From Nostocales cyanobacterium HT-58-2 (GTDB lineage Bacteria; Cyanobacteriota; Cyanobacteriia; Cyanobacteriales; Nostocaceae), in the NCBI GenBank assembly GCA_002163975.1, contig CP019636.1, positions 1,766,001 to 1,830,000 on the forward strand: a stretch of DNA of 64,000 nt, read 5' to 3'. Each line of letters begins with the position of its first letter. Within the stretch, counting starts at the first letter, position 1. Under the pieces are notes generated by a model. That model was not told the origin of the DNA. It saw only the letters and a program-made list of their open reading frames with translations, and did no database searches. The position numbers and the translations under genes are program-made. Shown here piece after piece: positions 25,826-34,973 of this stretch.

Positions 25826-26386
25826 TCAACAAATAGTCAACCAGCTAAAAATTTGTTCAACCGTCAGTTCCAATTCGATACCATTAGGGATTGGCAACTG
25901 AGCTGAACCTTGATAAACTTCCACTCGCTGACCAGGAAACACTGCCAGAACACTTTCTTCTTCAGGGTCTAATAACCACCCTAGCTCAGCGCCACATCGC
26001 GAGCAATGCAATAAGTTAGCAAGAACTTTTGTTTGTCTTTGGTCTGGTGAAAGAATTTCAATTGCCCAGTCAGGATAAGTTTCAAATCGATTAGCAATCC
26101 TGCCCGATGCAGTCAGTGGAATTCTTTCCCATCTAAAGACAGCAACATCAGGGACAATAGATTGACCTCCAAAGGTGCAACGCAGTTCTGGAAAAGCGAT
26201 GGCAATTTTTTTTGTTTCGGTCACTTGGTTGATCACCTCGCAAAGTTTAGCTTGTATTCGGCTATGTTCACCTTGAGGCATTGGCTTCTGAATAATTTCT
26301 CCATTAATAAATTCTGATGCTGGCTTAGTTTCTGGAAGTTTTAGGAAATCTTCTAAGGTTAGCTTAGATTTACTAGCTATAGTCAT
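25826..26386 (-). CDS. Uma2-family protein (PD-(D/E)XK nuclease fold)
   Basis: 186 aa. It begins with the family opening LTLEDFLKLPETKPASEFINGEI and contains SIVPDVAVF and YPDWAIEILSPDQ, which match the Asp and Glu-x-Leu/Lys positions of the Uma2 restriction-endonuclease-like fold. These genes are present in many copies in cyanobacteria and their role is unclear; some may be nucleases or derived from mobile elements. Two Cys (HCSRCGAE) are near the centre. Single gene between an SDR gene and a SPOR-like gene. Confidence 0.88.
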   Translation of the reverse strand: MTIASKSKLTLEDFLKLPETKPASEFINGEIIQKPMPQGEHSRIQAKLCEVINQVTETKKIAIAFPELRCTFGGQSIVPDVAVFRWERIPLTASGRIANRFETYPDWAIEILSPDQRQTKVLANLLHCSRCGAELGWLLDPEEESVLAVFPGQRVEVYQGSAQLPIPNGIELELTVEQIFSWLTIC

Positions 26387-26440
26387 AAGTCAATTTTCCT
26401 TTTTTTATTCAATTATAAATAAACTCTTCAATGCGTTCTA

Positions 26441-26473
26441 TTAACGTGCGCCTCCCTTGGAGACTCACGTTAA
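26441..26473. terminator. Hairpin TTAACGTG/CACGTTAA
   Basis: An 8-bp perfect stem with a 17-base loop lies in the 231-bp gap between two minus-strand genes (26386 and 26618). It could end transcription of the SPOR-like gene. No T-run follows, so the role is uncertain. Confidence 0.35.
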
Positions 26474-26617
26474 TAACTTACCTCTCATTCGCTTTCAGGG
26501 ATGCGATTTTGCTAACCTGTATGACCTTCGTAGTCAAAGTTTCAGTTATGCCAAAGACGGAAGTACTAATTAGCCAGTTGATCTAACTCTCGAAGAAAAA
26601 AAGCTGGAACCTTGACT

Positions 26618-27442
26618 TTATTTTCCGTAGTAAACTCTGGCATTACCAAATCCTCTATCTCGCAAACGGTCGTTCCACTCTTCTGCCTGCCAACGCTTGA
26701 CAAAAGGTCCAACTGCCACATGAGGTCCTCGCGGCTCATCTCTGGGAATAACGTATGCATTCCGTCCTACATAACGTCTGATTGCATTACTGTAGTAGGA
26801 TAATTCTTCTAGTTTGGTAGGAATCACTACATAGTAAGAACTAGACCTATCTCTGTTATAATCACCTCGGTCAGAATCATAGGGCACTTCCCTTCTGTTT
26901 TGTCCCCTATAAACAACTCGGTTATTGTAAACAACTGCGGTACGTACACCATCAAAATCCAGTTGTCTGGCTAGGTTTCGCGCTCCGTTTTCTGTCCTAA
27001 AGGCTCCTATCTGAATCACAGAACGTCCTCGAAACTGCTGTCTAAAAGCCCCTGGTGAAAGGCGACGTACTTGTTGAAGTGATCTGTAGTCACTATTACT
27101 AACATAGACTTTGTAGGGAGCATAGTCTTGGTTATAACGATATGGCTGTGCTTGGAAATCGAAAACACGTTGAGAAGATGTATTTACCTCACGAGTTGTG
27201 TAACCTTCAGGGTTTGAGGGCAAGGATGGTAATGGCTCGTTCATTATTGAAGGCATTATTGAAGGTGCTGGCGGGACCCCGTCATACACAGATGGTCGTC
27301 GCTGCGCTATGAAAACTCCATTGTTATTAGTTTGGTTATTAGTTTGAGCTTGTGCTAAGTTGGGTTGGGACATAAAAGCAAACCAGCCTCCTAAAAGTAA
27401 ACGCAAAATGAAGGATAGTCGGCTGAATTTGGTAAATGTCAT
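26618..27442 (-). CDS. Secreted SPOR-like domain protein
   Basis: About 274 aa from the chosen ATG; in-frame starts further upstream (27466, 27484) are possible. A signal peptide (FILRLLLGGWFAFMSQPNLAQAQ) precedes a low-complexity Asn/Pro/Ser region and two SPOR-like repeats. The first has GRSVIQIGAFRTENGARNLARQL, the second YYVVIPTKLEELSYYSNAIRR..GPHVAVGPFVKRWQAEEW. SPOR domains bind denuded septal peptidoglycan, so the protein probably acts in the periplasm at the cell wall. The Tyr/Arg-rich centre (YDSDRGDYNRDRSSSYY) is unusual. Single minus-strand gene divergent from mnmA. Confidence 0.8.
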   Translation of the reverse strand: MTFTKFSRLSFILRLLLGGWFAFMSQPNLAQAQTNNQTNNNGVFIAQRRPSVYDGVPPAPSIMPSIMNEPLPSLPSNPEGYTTREVNTSSQRVFDFQAQPYRYNQDYAPYKVYVSNSDYRSLQQVRRLSPGAFRQQFRGRSVIQIGAFRTENGARNLARQLDFDGVRTAVVYNNRVVYRGQNRREVPYDSDRGDYNRDRSSSYYVVIPTKLEELSYYSNAIRRYVGRNAYVIPRDEPRGPHVAVGPFVKRWQAEEWNDRLRDRGFGNARVYYGK

Positions 27443-27484
27443 AACCTGTTTTGGGATTGCGTTGAGCATAATTATTAGCACCAA

Positions 27485-27816
27485 GAATTTTAGATAGTTT
27501 TTTTAGCAAAAAATAATCAAGTCATGAAATCCAAAATCTAAAGTATCTTGATTTGTGTAGCAAAATCACACAATATTTGCCAGTTATTCACTCTATACTT
27601 AAAAAGCAACTTGGGTGCTTGCAAACAGCATCAAAGCCAGGTACTTAAGTTATCTTGGTGTGGCAACGCAAAAAGTGGGCGAGCAACTGCCAAATTTGGT
27701 ACCCTTGAAATACTGCTCACCGGAGGCATAGGCTGGGTAAAATCCCTATAAAACCGACTAGGGTGCAAAGCTGTACTCATCGGGAGCCGTCACAAGCAAG
27801 CACAAAGTTTACGTAT
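27485..27816. other. Divergent intergenic region, SPOR-like gene / mnmA
   Basis: About 330 bases with no convincing gene or repeat. A plus-strand frame that reaches mnmA from 27763 has no ribosome site and poor family match before the chosen mnmA start. I see no clear promoter. Confidence 0.4.
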
Positions 27817-28872
27817 ATGAACAAAGTCGTAGTTGGTCTTTCTGGTGGCGTTGATAGTTCCACCGCAGCAGCTATTTTGCATCATCAAGGCTATGAAGTT
27901 ATTGGTTTAACCCTTTGGCTAATGAAAGGGAAAGGTCAGTGCTGCTCTGAAGGAATGATTGACGCGGCTTATATCTGCGAACAGCTGGGTATTCCCCATC
28001 ATATTGTTGATATTCGAGACGTTTTTCAGACCAATATTGTTGATTACCTAGTCACCGGCTACAGTGCTGGGATCACGCCTCTGCCTTGCTCGCAGTGCAA
28101 TAAAACTGTGAAATTTGGTCCTATGTTGCAGTACGCTCGCGAAAATCTAGGATGCGATCGCATTGCCACTGGTCATTATGCCCGTATTCAGTTCGATGAA
28201 GCAACTGGTCGTTACCAATTGCTGCGAGCAGTTGACCGCAACAAAGACCAATCATACTTTTTGTATGATTTATCACAAATTTTACTAGCAGGGAGCGTAT
28301 TTCCACTAGGGGAACGACACAAAACTGAAACTCGCCGTCTCGCTGATGAATACGGACTGAAAACAGCAGATAAACCAGAAAGCCAAGATTTGTGCTTGGT
28401 GGAAAGTAACGGCTCAATGCGAGCGTTTCTCGATAAATATCTCGCGCCGAAAAAAGGGGATATCGTTGATACCGCAGGCAAAGTCTTAGGACAACATGAT
28501 GGTGTCCATCATTACACAATTGGGCAGCGTAAGGGGATAGGCATCGCCGCTGCTGAACCACTGTATGTGATTGCGTTGGACGCTGTGAACAACAGGGTGA
28601 TTGTGGGCGATCGCACCAAAGCAACCCAGCCAGAATGCACTGTAGAACGGGTCAACTGGGTATCTATTGCCGAACCATCAACCCCGATTCGCGCCCAAGT
28701 GCAAGTTCGCTACCGTTCAAGCCCTGTACCAGTCATGGTCATTCCCTTAGAAAACTCCCGCGTCCGCATCGTGTTTGATGAACCTCAGTTTAGTATCACC
28801 CCTGGACAAGCTGCTGTGTGGTATGACGGGGACAAGGTCTTGGGTGGTGGGATCATTGAGCAATTTAGCTAG
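27817..28872 (+). CDS. mnmA: tRNA-specific 2-thiouridylase MnmA
   Basis: 351 aa from ATG 27817. The protein begins [15 protein letters not shown] with the PP-loop SGGVDS that adenylates U34 of tRNA. The first catalytic Cys is in [14 protein letters not shown], with GHYAR and DQSYFLY nearby. The second Cys lies in SQDLCLVE. The C-terminal [13 protein letters not shown] and beta-barrel segments are typical. It makes 2-thiouridine at the wobble base of Lys, Glu and Gln tRNAs. The start is fixed by family alignment; an upstream in-frame start at 27763 would add 18 residues with no similarity. Confidence 0.97.
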   Translation: MNKVVVGLSGGVDSSTAAAILHHQGYEVIGLTLWLMKGKGQCCSEGMIDAAYICEQLGIPHHIVDIRDVFQTNIVDYLVTGYSAGITPLPCSQCNKTVKFGPMLQYARENLGCDRIATGHYARIQFDEATGRYQLLRAVDRNKDQSYFLYDLSQILLAGSVFPLGERHKTETRRLADEYGLKTADKPESQDLCLVESNGSMRAFLDKYLAPKKGDIVDTAGKVLGQHDGVHHYTIGQRKGIGIAAAEPLYVIALDAVNNRVIVGDRTKATQPECTVERVNWVSIAEPSTPIRAQVQVRYRSSPVPVMVIPLENSRVRIVFDEPQFSITPGQAAVWYDGDKVLGGGIIEQFS

Positions 28873-28882
28873 TCAGCTAGTT

Positions 28883-30301
28883 TTAAACTGGAATTTTAAT
28901 GATGAACTCAGTCCCTTGTGCAACAGTAGAGTTGCAGTGCAATTGACCACCGTGTTTTTCAACCACGATGTGATAGCTGATGAATAGTCCCAATCCAGTT
29001 CCTTTAGCAACAGGTTTAGTGCTGAAGAAAGGCTGGAATATACACTGCTTGACTGGCTCTATCATCCCAGGTCCGTTGTCTGCAATGCGAATGACCACGT
29101 GAGTAAAAGGAGGTGGTATCTCAGTCTCGATTCGGATTTGGAAACTGGGGAATTTATCTTTGGGGATCTCCTCTTGTTGTGTCTTAGCCCATGATTTCCT
29201 ATTTTGTATTTCCTCATCAAGGGCATCAATTGCATTACTGAGGATGTTTATGAAAACCTGTTGTATTTGCTCAGCATAGCACTCCACCAGAGTTAGACTT
29301 TTGTATTCTTTAACGATGGTAATGCTTTCACCGTCCGTGAACTGTTTCAGACGATTCTCTAAAAGTAGCAAAGCACTATCGATACTTTGATTGATGTCAA
29401 CTACTTTTTTCTCAGATTCATCAAGGTAGGAGAAGTTTTGCAACGAACGGACAATCTGCCGGATATGCTGAGATTCACTCTTTATAGAGGTTAGCAGCTT
29501 GGGGATCTCAGCACTAAAAGAATGCACTTCAATTTGATTGAGCGCAGTTTGAATTTCTGCTGCTGGCTCAGGATAATATTTTTGGTACAGATTAATGAGT
29601 TGAAGTAGCTCTTGAATATAGCGTTTGGTATGAATAAGGTTACCAGCAATGAAGGTCACGGGTTTATTAATTTGCTGGACGATACCAGTCACGAATTGTC
29701 CCAAGGAGGCGACTTTTTGATTCTTTTCTTGCTCTAGTAATTGGTCATACTTGTGCTGAAGGTCAAGTAAGTCTGTACTGGCTATTTTGGATTTTTCTTC
29801 TGCCCGTTGTAGCTCACTCAGTGTCAAAACATGAATTTGGGAGTAGGCTAGGAGTAATGCTTGGAAATCAACTAACCGATGCTTTCTTGCAGCAGTTTCC
29901 ACTAAAATCGGCTCATAGAGAAATTCAGGCGATCGCTGTAATGCCAATTGGGTTGCTTCTACAATGCCTGTTTTCTCATCAAGTGCCAATACCACTTGCG
30001 GTAGCATTTTGTAGAGTATTTCGATAGGTCGCAGAGAATAGAGTTCCAAACTATAACTCTGGCTCATTTTCTCATAAAACCTGCGTCGTGAAATGACCCC
30101 AACGTATAGCCCATTACTGGTCAAAATAATTCCTGGCAGCAGAGGCTTCTCCTCAAACCATTTGATCAAGTTACTTGCTGGAAGAGATATATCAGTGTTA
30201 ACATCCCAAAGTAGTAGCTCCTGCAAAGTTGACTCTAATCCCAGCTTTGTGTCATTCGCATTCGTAAAGACTTGATTGGTTATAACGCACGTATTCACCA
30301 T
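28883..30301 (-). CDS. Histidine kinase-like protein with Gln at the phospho-acceptor position
   Basis: 472 aa, no membrane segments. The N-terminal half (about 1-160) resembles a pair of CBS-like motifs (GIILTSNGLYVGVISRRRFYEKM), then a coiled segment (165-195). The dimerisation region reads SLGQFVTGIVQQINKPV; cyanobacterial kinases have GVAHEINNPV here, so the His is Gln 209. The ATP-binding domain is complete (N-box INILSNAIDAL, G1 IADNGPGM, F-box IFQPFFSTKP, G2 GTGLGLFIS). It can probably bind ATP but not autophosphorylate on the usual residue; it may control a partner kinase or act through dimerisation. No response regulator is adjacent. CAG differs from a His codon by one base. Confidence 0.9.
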   Translation of the reverse strand: MVNTCVITNQVFTNANDTKLGLESTLQELLLWDVNTDISLPASNLIKWFEEKPLLPGIILTSNGLYVGVISRRRFYEKMSQSYSLELYSLRPIEILYKMLPQVVLALDEKTGIVEATQLALQRSPEFLYEPILVETAARKHRLVDFQALLLAYSQIHVLTLSELQRAEEKSKIASTDLLDLQHKYDQLLEQEKNQKVASLGQFVTGIVQQINKPVTFIAGNLIHTKRYIQELLQLINLYQKYYPEPAAEIQTALNQIEVHSFSAEIPKLLTSIKSESQHIRQIVRSLQNFSYLDESEKKVVDINQSIDSALLLLENRLKQFTDGESITIVKEYKSLTLVECYAEQIQQVFINILSNAIDALDEEIQNRKSWAKTQQEEIPKDKFPSFQIRIETEIPPPFTHVVIRIADNGPGMIEPVKQCIFQPFFSTKPVAKGTGLGLFISYHIVVEKHGGQLHCNSTVAQGTEFIIKIPV

Positions 30302-30577
30302 GTTCTCAATCCTTTACTCTTCAAGCAATGTTTCTGGTAGCACTCCGCACACTGATAGTCATTAGTACAAGTATTAATGTTCAACTCAGACTGGATAAAA
30401 AGTTTATCTAGTAATATGTATCTAGTAAGATATTGAACGTAATTCTTAATTTCCAGAGTGACAGAAGAGTTTCATATTCTTTGCACTGATGTAGCGTAAT
30501 TATAGCAGCCCTCGTTTGATAGGTAAAACACTTAAGAGGATTGTTTAGACGAGGCAGTGTGCCCTTGGAGGTTCTCT

Positions 30578-30712
30578 ATGTTGGAGCAACAACCGTTCAA
30601 AAAGTCCAGAGTCAGTAGCTTTTCTAATTGCGATTACCACTGCATTGTGGTTGTGACAGCCAGGCATATTATTAACTTCCTCGTTAGTCACTACTTTGGA
30701 GCTTACCAATAG
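30578..30712 (+). CDS. Candidate 44-codon ORF with strong ribosome site, cut by a MITE-like repeat
   Basis: ATG 30578 is preceded by TTGGAGG at a 6-base distance. The frame encodes MLEQQPFKKSRVSSFSNCDY and onward to ..VSHYFGAYQ, and stops at TAG 30710-30712, which is the first triplet of the inverted-repeat element at 30710-30842. I do not recognise the protein. It may be a small gene or the front of one truncated by insertion of the element. Confidence 0.35.
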   Translation: MLEQQPFKKSRVSSFSNCDYHCIVVVTARHIINFLVSHYFGAYQ

Positions 30713-30842
30713 AACTCTTGCACGAATATTTTGTGTAGGGGAATTAGAGAGTAAAGCAGCGCAACAAATCTCAGAAGATGCGTTACGGACTTCGTCCTAA
30801 CACATCCTACAAATTTTTTATAGCATTTATGCAAGAGGTCTA
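30710..30842. repeat. MITE-like element with inverted ends TAGA[A/C]CTCTTGCA, containing an inner palindrome
   Basis: The left end TAGAACTCTTGCACGAATATT and the inverted right end TAGACCTCTTGCATAAATGCT match at 16 of 21 bases. Inside, GATGCGTTACGGAC and GTCCTAACACATC (30777-30806) form a second palindrome of a kind common in cyanobacteria. No coding capacity. The same ends bound the composite repeat at 290-575. It sits upstream of the sulfate adenylyltransferase gene. Confidence 0.65.
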
Positions 30843-30955
30843 ATATCAAGCTTGTGCACCAATTTCAAAAACTTCTCTTAAAATCAGCGAAACGTAAAGT
30901 GATAAGTTAATACATAGCTTAAAAAAAAATGTAGTTATCGTAAAAAAGGACTACC

Positions 30956-32143
30956 TTGAGTTATCATCTAGACGGCATAACCCCTCACGGTGGGCAACTA
31001 GTGAATCGCATCGCTACACCTGAGCAAAAACAAATATTTCTCTCAAAAGCTGACTTTTTACCGCGAGTGCAACTTGATCAAAGAGCGGTATCAGATTTGC
31101 AAATGATTGCGATTGGTGGTTTTAGTCCTCTAACTGGTTTTATGAACCAAGAGGATTATAACAGTGTTGTCACAGAAATGCGACTCGCTAACGGTACTGT
31201 TTGGTCAATTCCTGTGACACTCTCAGTAAATGAAGAAGTCGCCGCCCCCTTGAAAGAAGGTGGATTGATCCGCTTGGATGATCCTGCTGGTCAGTATATC
31301 GGGGTATTAGAACTTACAGAAAAATATCACTACGACAAGATCCGTGAAGCTATTCATGTGTATCGAACCAATGATTCAAACCATCCTGGTGTAAAGGTAC
31401 TCTACAATCAAGGTTCTGTACATCTAGCAGGTGACGTGTGGTTATTAGAACGCGAGCCTCATCCTCTGTTTCCAAAATACCAAGTTGACCCGGTCGAGTC
31501 TCGGCAGCTGTTTAAGGAAATGGGCTGGAAAACAATTGTTGGATTCCAAACTCGCAACCCCATCCACCGCGCTCATGAATATATCCAAAAATGCGCCCTA
31601 GAAATTGTGGACGGTCTCTTTTTGCACCCATTGGTTGGAGCAACGAAAGAAGATGACATCCCCGCAGATGTGCGAATGCGCTGTTATGAAATTTTGATGG
31701 AGAAATACTACCCACATAACCGCGTTCTTTTAGCAATTAATCCCTCGGCTATGCGTTATGCTGGCCCTAGGGAAGCAATTTTCCACGCCTTAATTCGCAA
31801 GAATTACGGTTGTACTCACTTTATCGTCGGTCGGGATCATGCTGGAGTCGGGAATTACTACGGCACGTATGATGCTCAGCATATTTTTGATGAGTTTAAG
31901 CCTGAAGAAGTAGGCATTGTGCCGATGAAGTTTGAACATGCCTTTTACTGCACGCGTACCCAGCAAATGGCGACAAGTAAAACAAGCCCTAGTCGTCCGG
32001 AAGAGCGTATTCATCTTTCAGGAACAAAGGTGCGGGAAATGCTGCGCCGTGGTGAGTTACCTCCACCAGAATTTTCTCGTCGAGAGGTGGCGGCAGAATT
32101 GGCACGAGCAATGCAAATACCAATCGATACTTACCATATTTAA
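30956..32143 (+). CDS. sat: Sulfate adenylyltransferase (ATP sulfurylase)
   Basis: 395 aa beginning at TTG 30956, with AAAGGA just upstream; the opening [19 protein letters not shown] is the family start, and no in-frame ATG precedes it. Catalytic motifs are [12 protein letters not shown] (phosphate-binding QxRN and HxxH) and [12 protein letters not shown]. The enzyme makes adenosine 5'-phosphosulfate from ATP and sulfate, the first step of sulfate assimilation. It is the single-function, dimeric bacterial/plant-type form without an APS kinase domain. Stands alone; the caspase-like gene follows after 100 bases. Confidence 0.97.
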   Translation: MSYHLDGITPHGGQLVNRIATPEQKQIFLSKADFLPRVQLDQRAVSDLQMIAIGGFSPLTGFMNQEDYNSVVTEMRLANGTVWSIPVTLSVNEEVAAPLKEGGLIRLDDPAGQYIGVLELTEKYHYDKIREAIHVYRTNDSNHPGVKVLYNQGSVHLAGDVWLLEREPHPLFPKYQVDPVESRQLFKEMGWKTIVGFQTRNPIHRAHEYIQKCALEIVDGLFLHPLVGATKEDDIPADVRMRCYEILMEKYYPHNRVLLAINPSAMRYAGPREAIFHALIRKNYGCTHFIVGRDHAGVGNYYGTYDAQHIFDEFKPEEVGIVPMKFEHAFYCTRTQQMATSKTSPSRPEERIHLSGTKVREMLRRGELPPPEFSRREVAAELARAMQIPIDTYHI

Positions 32144-32243
32144 AGCACAGTCCAAGCAGATAATTAAGTATAAAAGGTTACTTTACACTACAGACCTCAG
32201 CCCTATAAGCTATAGCTGATGGACTGAGGGCTGATAGCTAACT

Positions 32244-34442
32244 ATGAAGCGGCGTACGTTTTTACAAAGGTTTGGCTCTACACTCACGGTATTGGGTGCA
32301 GTTGGGACTGAGTGGTTGACCTTAGGAAGTCGCTACTACGAAGCTTTAGCACAACCCATACCACGTAAATTGGCTCTACTAGTGGGCATCAATCAGTACC
32401 CCCAGTGTCCAACTCTGACTGGTTGTTTAACTGATGTGGAACTGCAACGGGAACTTTTGATTCACCGCTTTGGTTTCCAACCCTCAGATATTATCTCGTT
32501 AACTGATGAAAAAGCGACGAGGGAATCTATCGAGACGGCGTTTTTCGAGCATCTGGTTAAGCAAGCTAGACTAGATGATGTGGTTGTATTCCACTACAGT
32601 GGCTATGGCAGTCGGGTGAAATTGGATATGCCAGAAACAGAGCAAAATGCTCTCGTTACGGTCACTGGAAAAGAAAACCCACAAAACAAGAAATCTGTCA
32701 ATTATTTGTTAGAAGAAACACTGCTGCTGATGTTGCGATCGCTAGCGACAAACCATACAACAGCAGTTTTGGATACGAGTTACTATACTCGCTCCAACAC
32801 CCTGCCCACAGGTTTACGAATTCGCGCCTGCCCAGGACCAGAGCAAGCTATCCTCTTGGCAGAAGAACTAGAGTTGCGTAAACAGCGACAGGAGAACGTC
32901 TCCACTGAACAACCAGTTATTGTCCTGTCAGCAACCTCTGATCCCAAGCAATCGGCAAGGGAGGAGCAGTTGTCTGGTTTTAGTGCGGGATTATTTACCC
33001 ACGCCTTGACGCAGTATCTGTGGCAAGCGACACCAGCAACGACAATTCAAGTGTCTCTTTCTCATGTGGCAAGTTCAATCCAGCAGTCAGGCAGCCAGAA
33101 ACAGCAGCCAGCGTTGTTGTTACTAGACAAAAAAAATCAGCTTTCTCGAACACTCATTGCAGATATTTTGCTCCCAAACATCACCTCTGGCGCAGAGGGA
33201 GTTGTGACAGGAATCGAAGACGATGGAAAAACTGTCCTACTGTGGTTGGGGGGAGTCCCTGCACAAGTCATAGAATACTACGGAGTCAATTCACGCTTCA
33301 CCCTGGTGACAAAAGAAAGGTTGAATACACAGCTGGTTTTGCGATCGCGTGCTGGGTTAACAGCAAAAGCGCAAATTTCCAGTGTTGAGGGGATGGCTTC
33401 CCCACAAGTCGGGCAACTCGTTCAGGAAGCTGTGCGGGTTGTTCCGAGGAACATAGGTTTAACGGTTGCTCTTGCAGGACTGGAAAGAATTGAGCGAGTC
33501 GATGCTACAAGTGCCTTTGCAACAGTCCCTCATGTATCAAGCGTCGTTGCAGGAGAACAAAGCGCAGACTATGTGTTTGGGAAACTACCAGAAGCCAAGA
33601 ATAAAGATTTAGCAGCGACTAACCCTACAGTGGTGTCTCTCAGCCGCTATGGTTTATTTTCTCTTGGTAGTGAATTAATTCCCAGCACCAATGGAGAAGC
33701 AGGAGAAGCAGTCAAAGTCGCTGCACAGCGGTTAGCGCCAAAACTACAAACCTTGCTGGCAGCAAAATTGTGGCGACTCACAGAAAATGCCGGATCTTCC
33801 CGCCTAGGTCTTAAAGCCACATTGGAGAGCATTGGCACTTTAACGCCTCGGGCGCTGATACAACGAGAAACACTGCGAACCCAAAGTACCGAAACCTCAA
33901 GCAAGAAGTCATTCAATCCGGAACTAGGTAGCATTCCCACTGTGGCTATTGGAAGTAAGATACAGTATCGCGTGGAAAATCTGAGCGACCGCCCTGTTTA
34001 TCTGATGCTGCTGGGATTAAATAGCAGTAGGACTGCGATCGCTCTGTTTTCCTGGTACACAAATACTGAACCAGACACATCAGAAGTCAAACCAGTACTC
34101 CAAAATATGGTCATTTCCCCAGGACAGACTTTGACAATACCACAAACGACTGCTGGTTTTGAATGGGTAGTGCAAGGACCAACGTCCTTAAGTGAAACCC
34201 AACTCATCTTTAGTACTGCACCTTTTACCTTATCTCTGGCTGCTTTAGAAGCTGCCAAGCATCCCAAAGCAGAACAACAGCGCATTCAGCCATTGATAAA
34301 GCCTTTAGAAGTCGCACAAGCTGTTCTGCAAGATTTGCATAATGCCAGTGCAGTCAGCGATATGAACGGCACAGCAGCTGACTCATATGTGTTGGATGTG
34401 AATCATTGGGCAAGTCTTAGTTTTGTCTATCAAGTGGTATGA
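32244..34442 (+). CDS. Caspase-fold protein with catalytic His and Cys replaced (YS-type pseudo-orthocaspase)
   Basis: 732 aa. The N-terminus MKRRTFLQRFGSTLTVLGAVG resembles a Tat-type signal. A caspase p20-like domain spans about 40-290. The motif that should be SGHG reads HYSGYG (His to Tyr 121), and the motif that should be D-x-C-H/Y-S reads VLDTSYY (Cys to Ser 179), so the protease dyad is absent. Published work describes such Tyr-Ser orthocaspases as common in cyanobacteria. The C-terminal part (about 300-732) has no domain I recognise; it contains a region rich in beta-strand patterns (ILLPNITSGAEGVVTGIEDDGKTVLLWLG). Probably exported, non-proteolytic and perhaps a binding or scaffold protein. 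A terminator follows. Confidence 0.88.
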   Translation: MKRRTFLQRFGSTLTVLGAVGTEWLTLGSRYYEALAQPIPRKLALLVGINQYPQCPTLTGCLTDVELQRELLIHRFGFQPSDIISLTDEKATRESIETAFFEHLVKQARLDDVVVFHYSGYGSRVKLDMPETEQNALVTVTGKENPQNKKSVNYLLEETLLLMLRSLATNHTTAVLDTSYYTRSNTLPTGLRIRACPGPEQAILLAEELELRKQRQENVSTEQPVIVLSATSDPKQSAREEQLSGFSAGLFTHALTQYLWQATPATTIQVSLSHVASSIQQSGSQKQQPALLLLDKKNQLSRTLIADILLPNITSGAEGVVTGIEDDGKTVLLWLGGVPAQVIEYYGVNSRFTLVTKERLNTQLVLRSRAGLTAKAQISSVEGMASPQVGQLVQEAVRVVPRNIGLTVALAGLERIERVDATSAFATVPHVSSVVAGEQSADYVFGKLPEAKNKDLAATNPTVVSLSRYGLFSLGSELIPSTNGEAGEAVKVAAQRLAPKLQTLLAAKLWRLTENAGSSRLGLKATLESIGTLTPRALIQRETLRTQSTETSSKKSFNPELGSIPTVAIGSKIQYRVENLSDRPVYLMLLGLNSSRTAIALFSWYTNTEPDTSEVKPVLQNMVISPGQTLTIPQTTAGFEWVVQGPTSLSETQLIFSTAPFTLSLAALEAAKHPKAEQQRIQPLIKPLEVAQAVLQDLHNASAVSDMNGTAADSYVLDVNHWASLSFVYQVV

Positions 34443-34488
34443 GAAATATGCAGTGTTAAGCTGTTGCACGTAGATATTGTACTGCTTT

Positions 34489-34527
34489 GAAAAATAGCTT
34501 GCGAGGTTTCTTCGTAGGCTATTTTTC
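34489..34527 (+). terminator. Terminator of the caspase-like gene
   Basis: GAAAAATAGC (34489-34498) and GCTATTTTTC (34518-34527) form a 10-bp stem 46 bases after the stop, with an A-tract and T-tract on the two sides. Could also work on the other strand. Confidence 0.65.
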
Positions 34528-34973
34528 ACTTTTGTTGTTTGTAGTAGCGCTTAAGCGCAATGACGAACCTTCTTTCATCTGTAGCCAGATTTTCGGAAAA
34601 TTGTATAAACTTTTCTTGTTTCTGAAAAATCTTGAAGAATTTCGTTACTTAAGGTGATAAAATTAAGCCTTTTTGGGTATGACTGATTTGCAGAAGGTCA
34701 AGTTACAATGGGGTCAGTAAAAAGTGCCGCTCTTGCGTTAAGCAATAGGCGTAATCGAACCGCGCCAGGTACCCGCGCGGCTTGTTGATGGGTTGGCTCT
34801 ACCGCGCCTTGTAATCTGGATTAGATAGGCACACGATGACACCCTCCAGCCTGTATACCTTCTGTACTTTAGGGTCCGAGCGATTAGGCGCAATAAGGTG
34901 TTGCTTTGTTAAGCCATCCTTTTCTGTAGCATATGCACTAAGTAACTTTATGCACGAAATAGAAAAATCATCA
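34528..34973. other. Non-coding region with a locally G+C-rich block
   Basis: No gene is clear. From about 34720 the DNA becomes richer in G+C, with CCGCGC..GCGCGG repeats at 34758-34778. This is continuous with the G+C-rich gene that follows and may mark the left edge of acquired DNA. In-frame starts for the next gene lie at 34836 and 34950. Confidence 0.4.

Noticed and set aside
26566..26760. Small gene overlapping the SPOR-like protein
   Set aside because: An alternative frame of a well-formed secreted protein; no ribosome site.
34735..34800. Possible tRNA (phrase ATCGAACC resembles a T-arm)
   Set aside because: No matching acceptor, D or anticodon arms on either strand.
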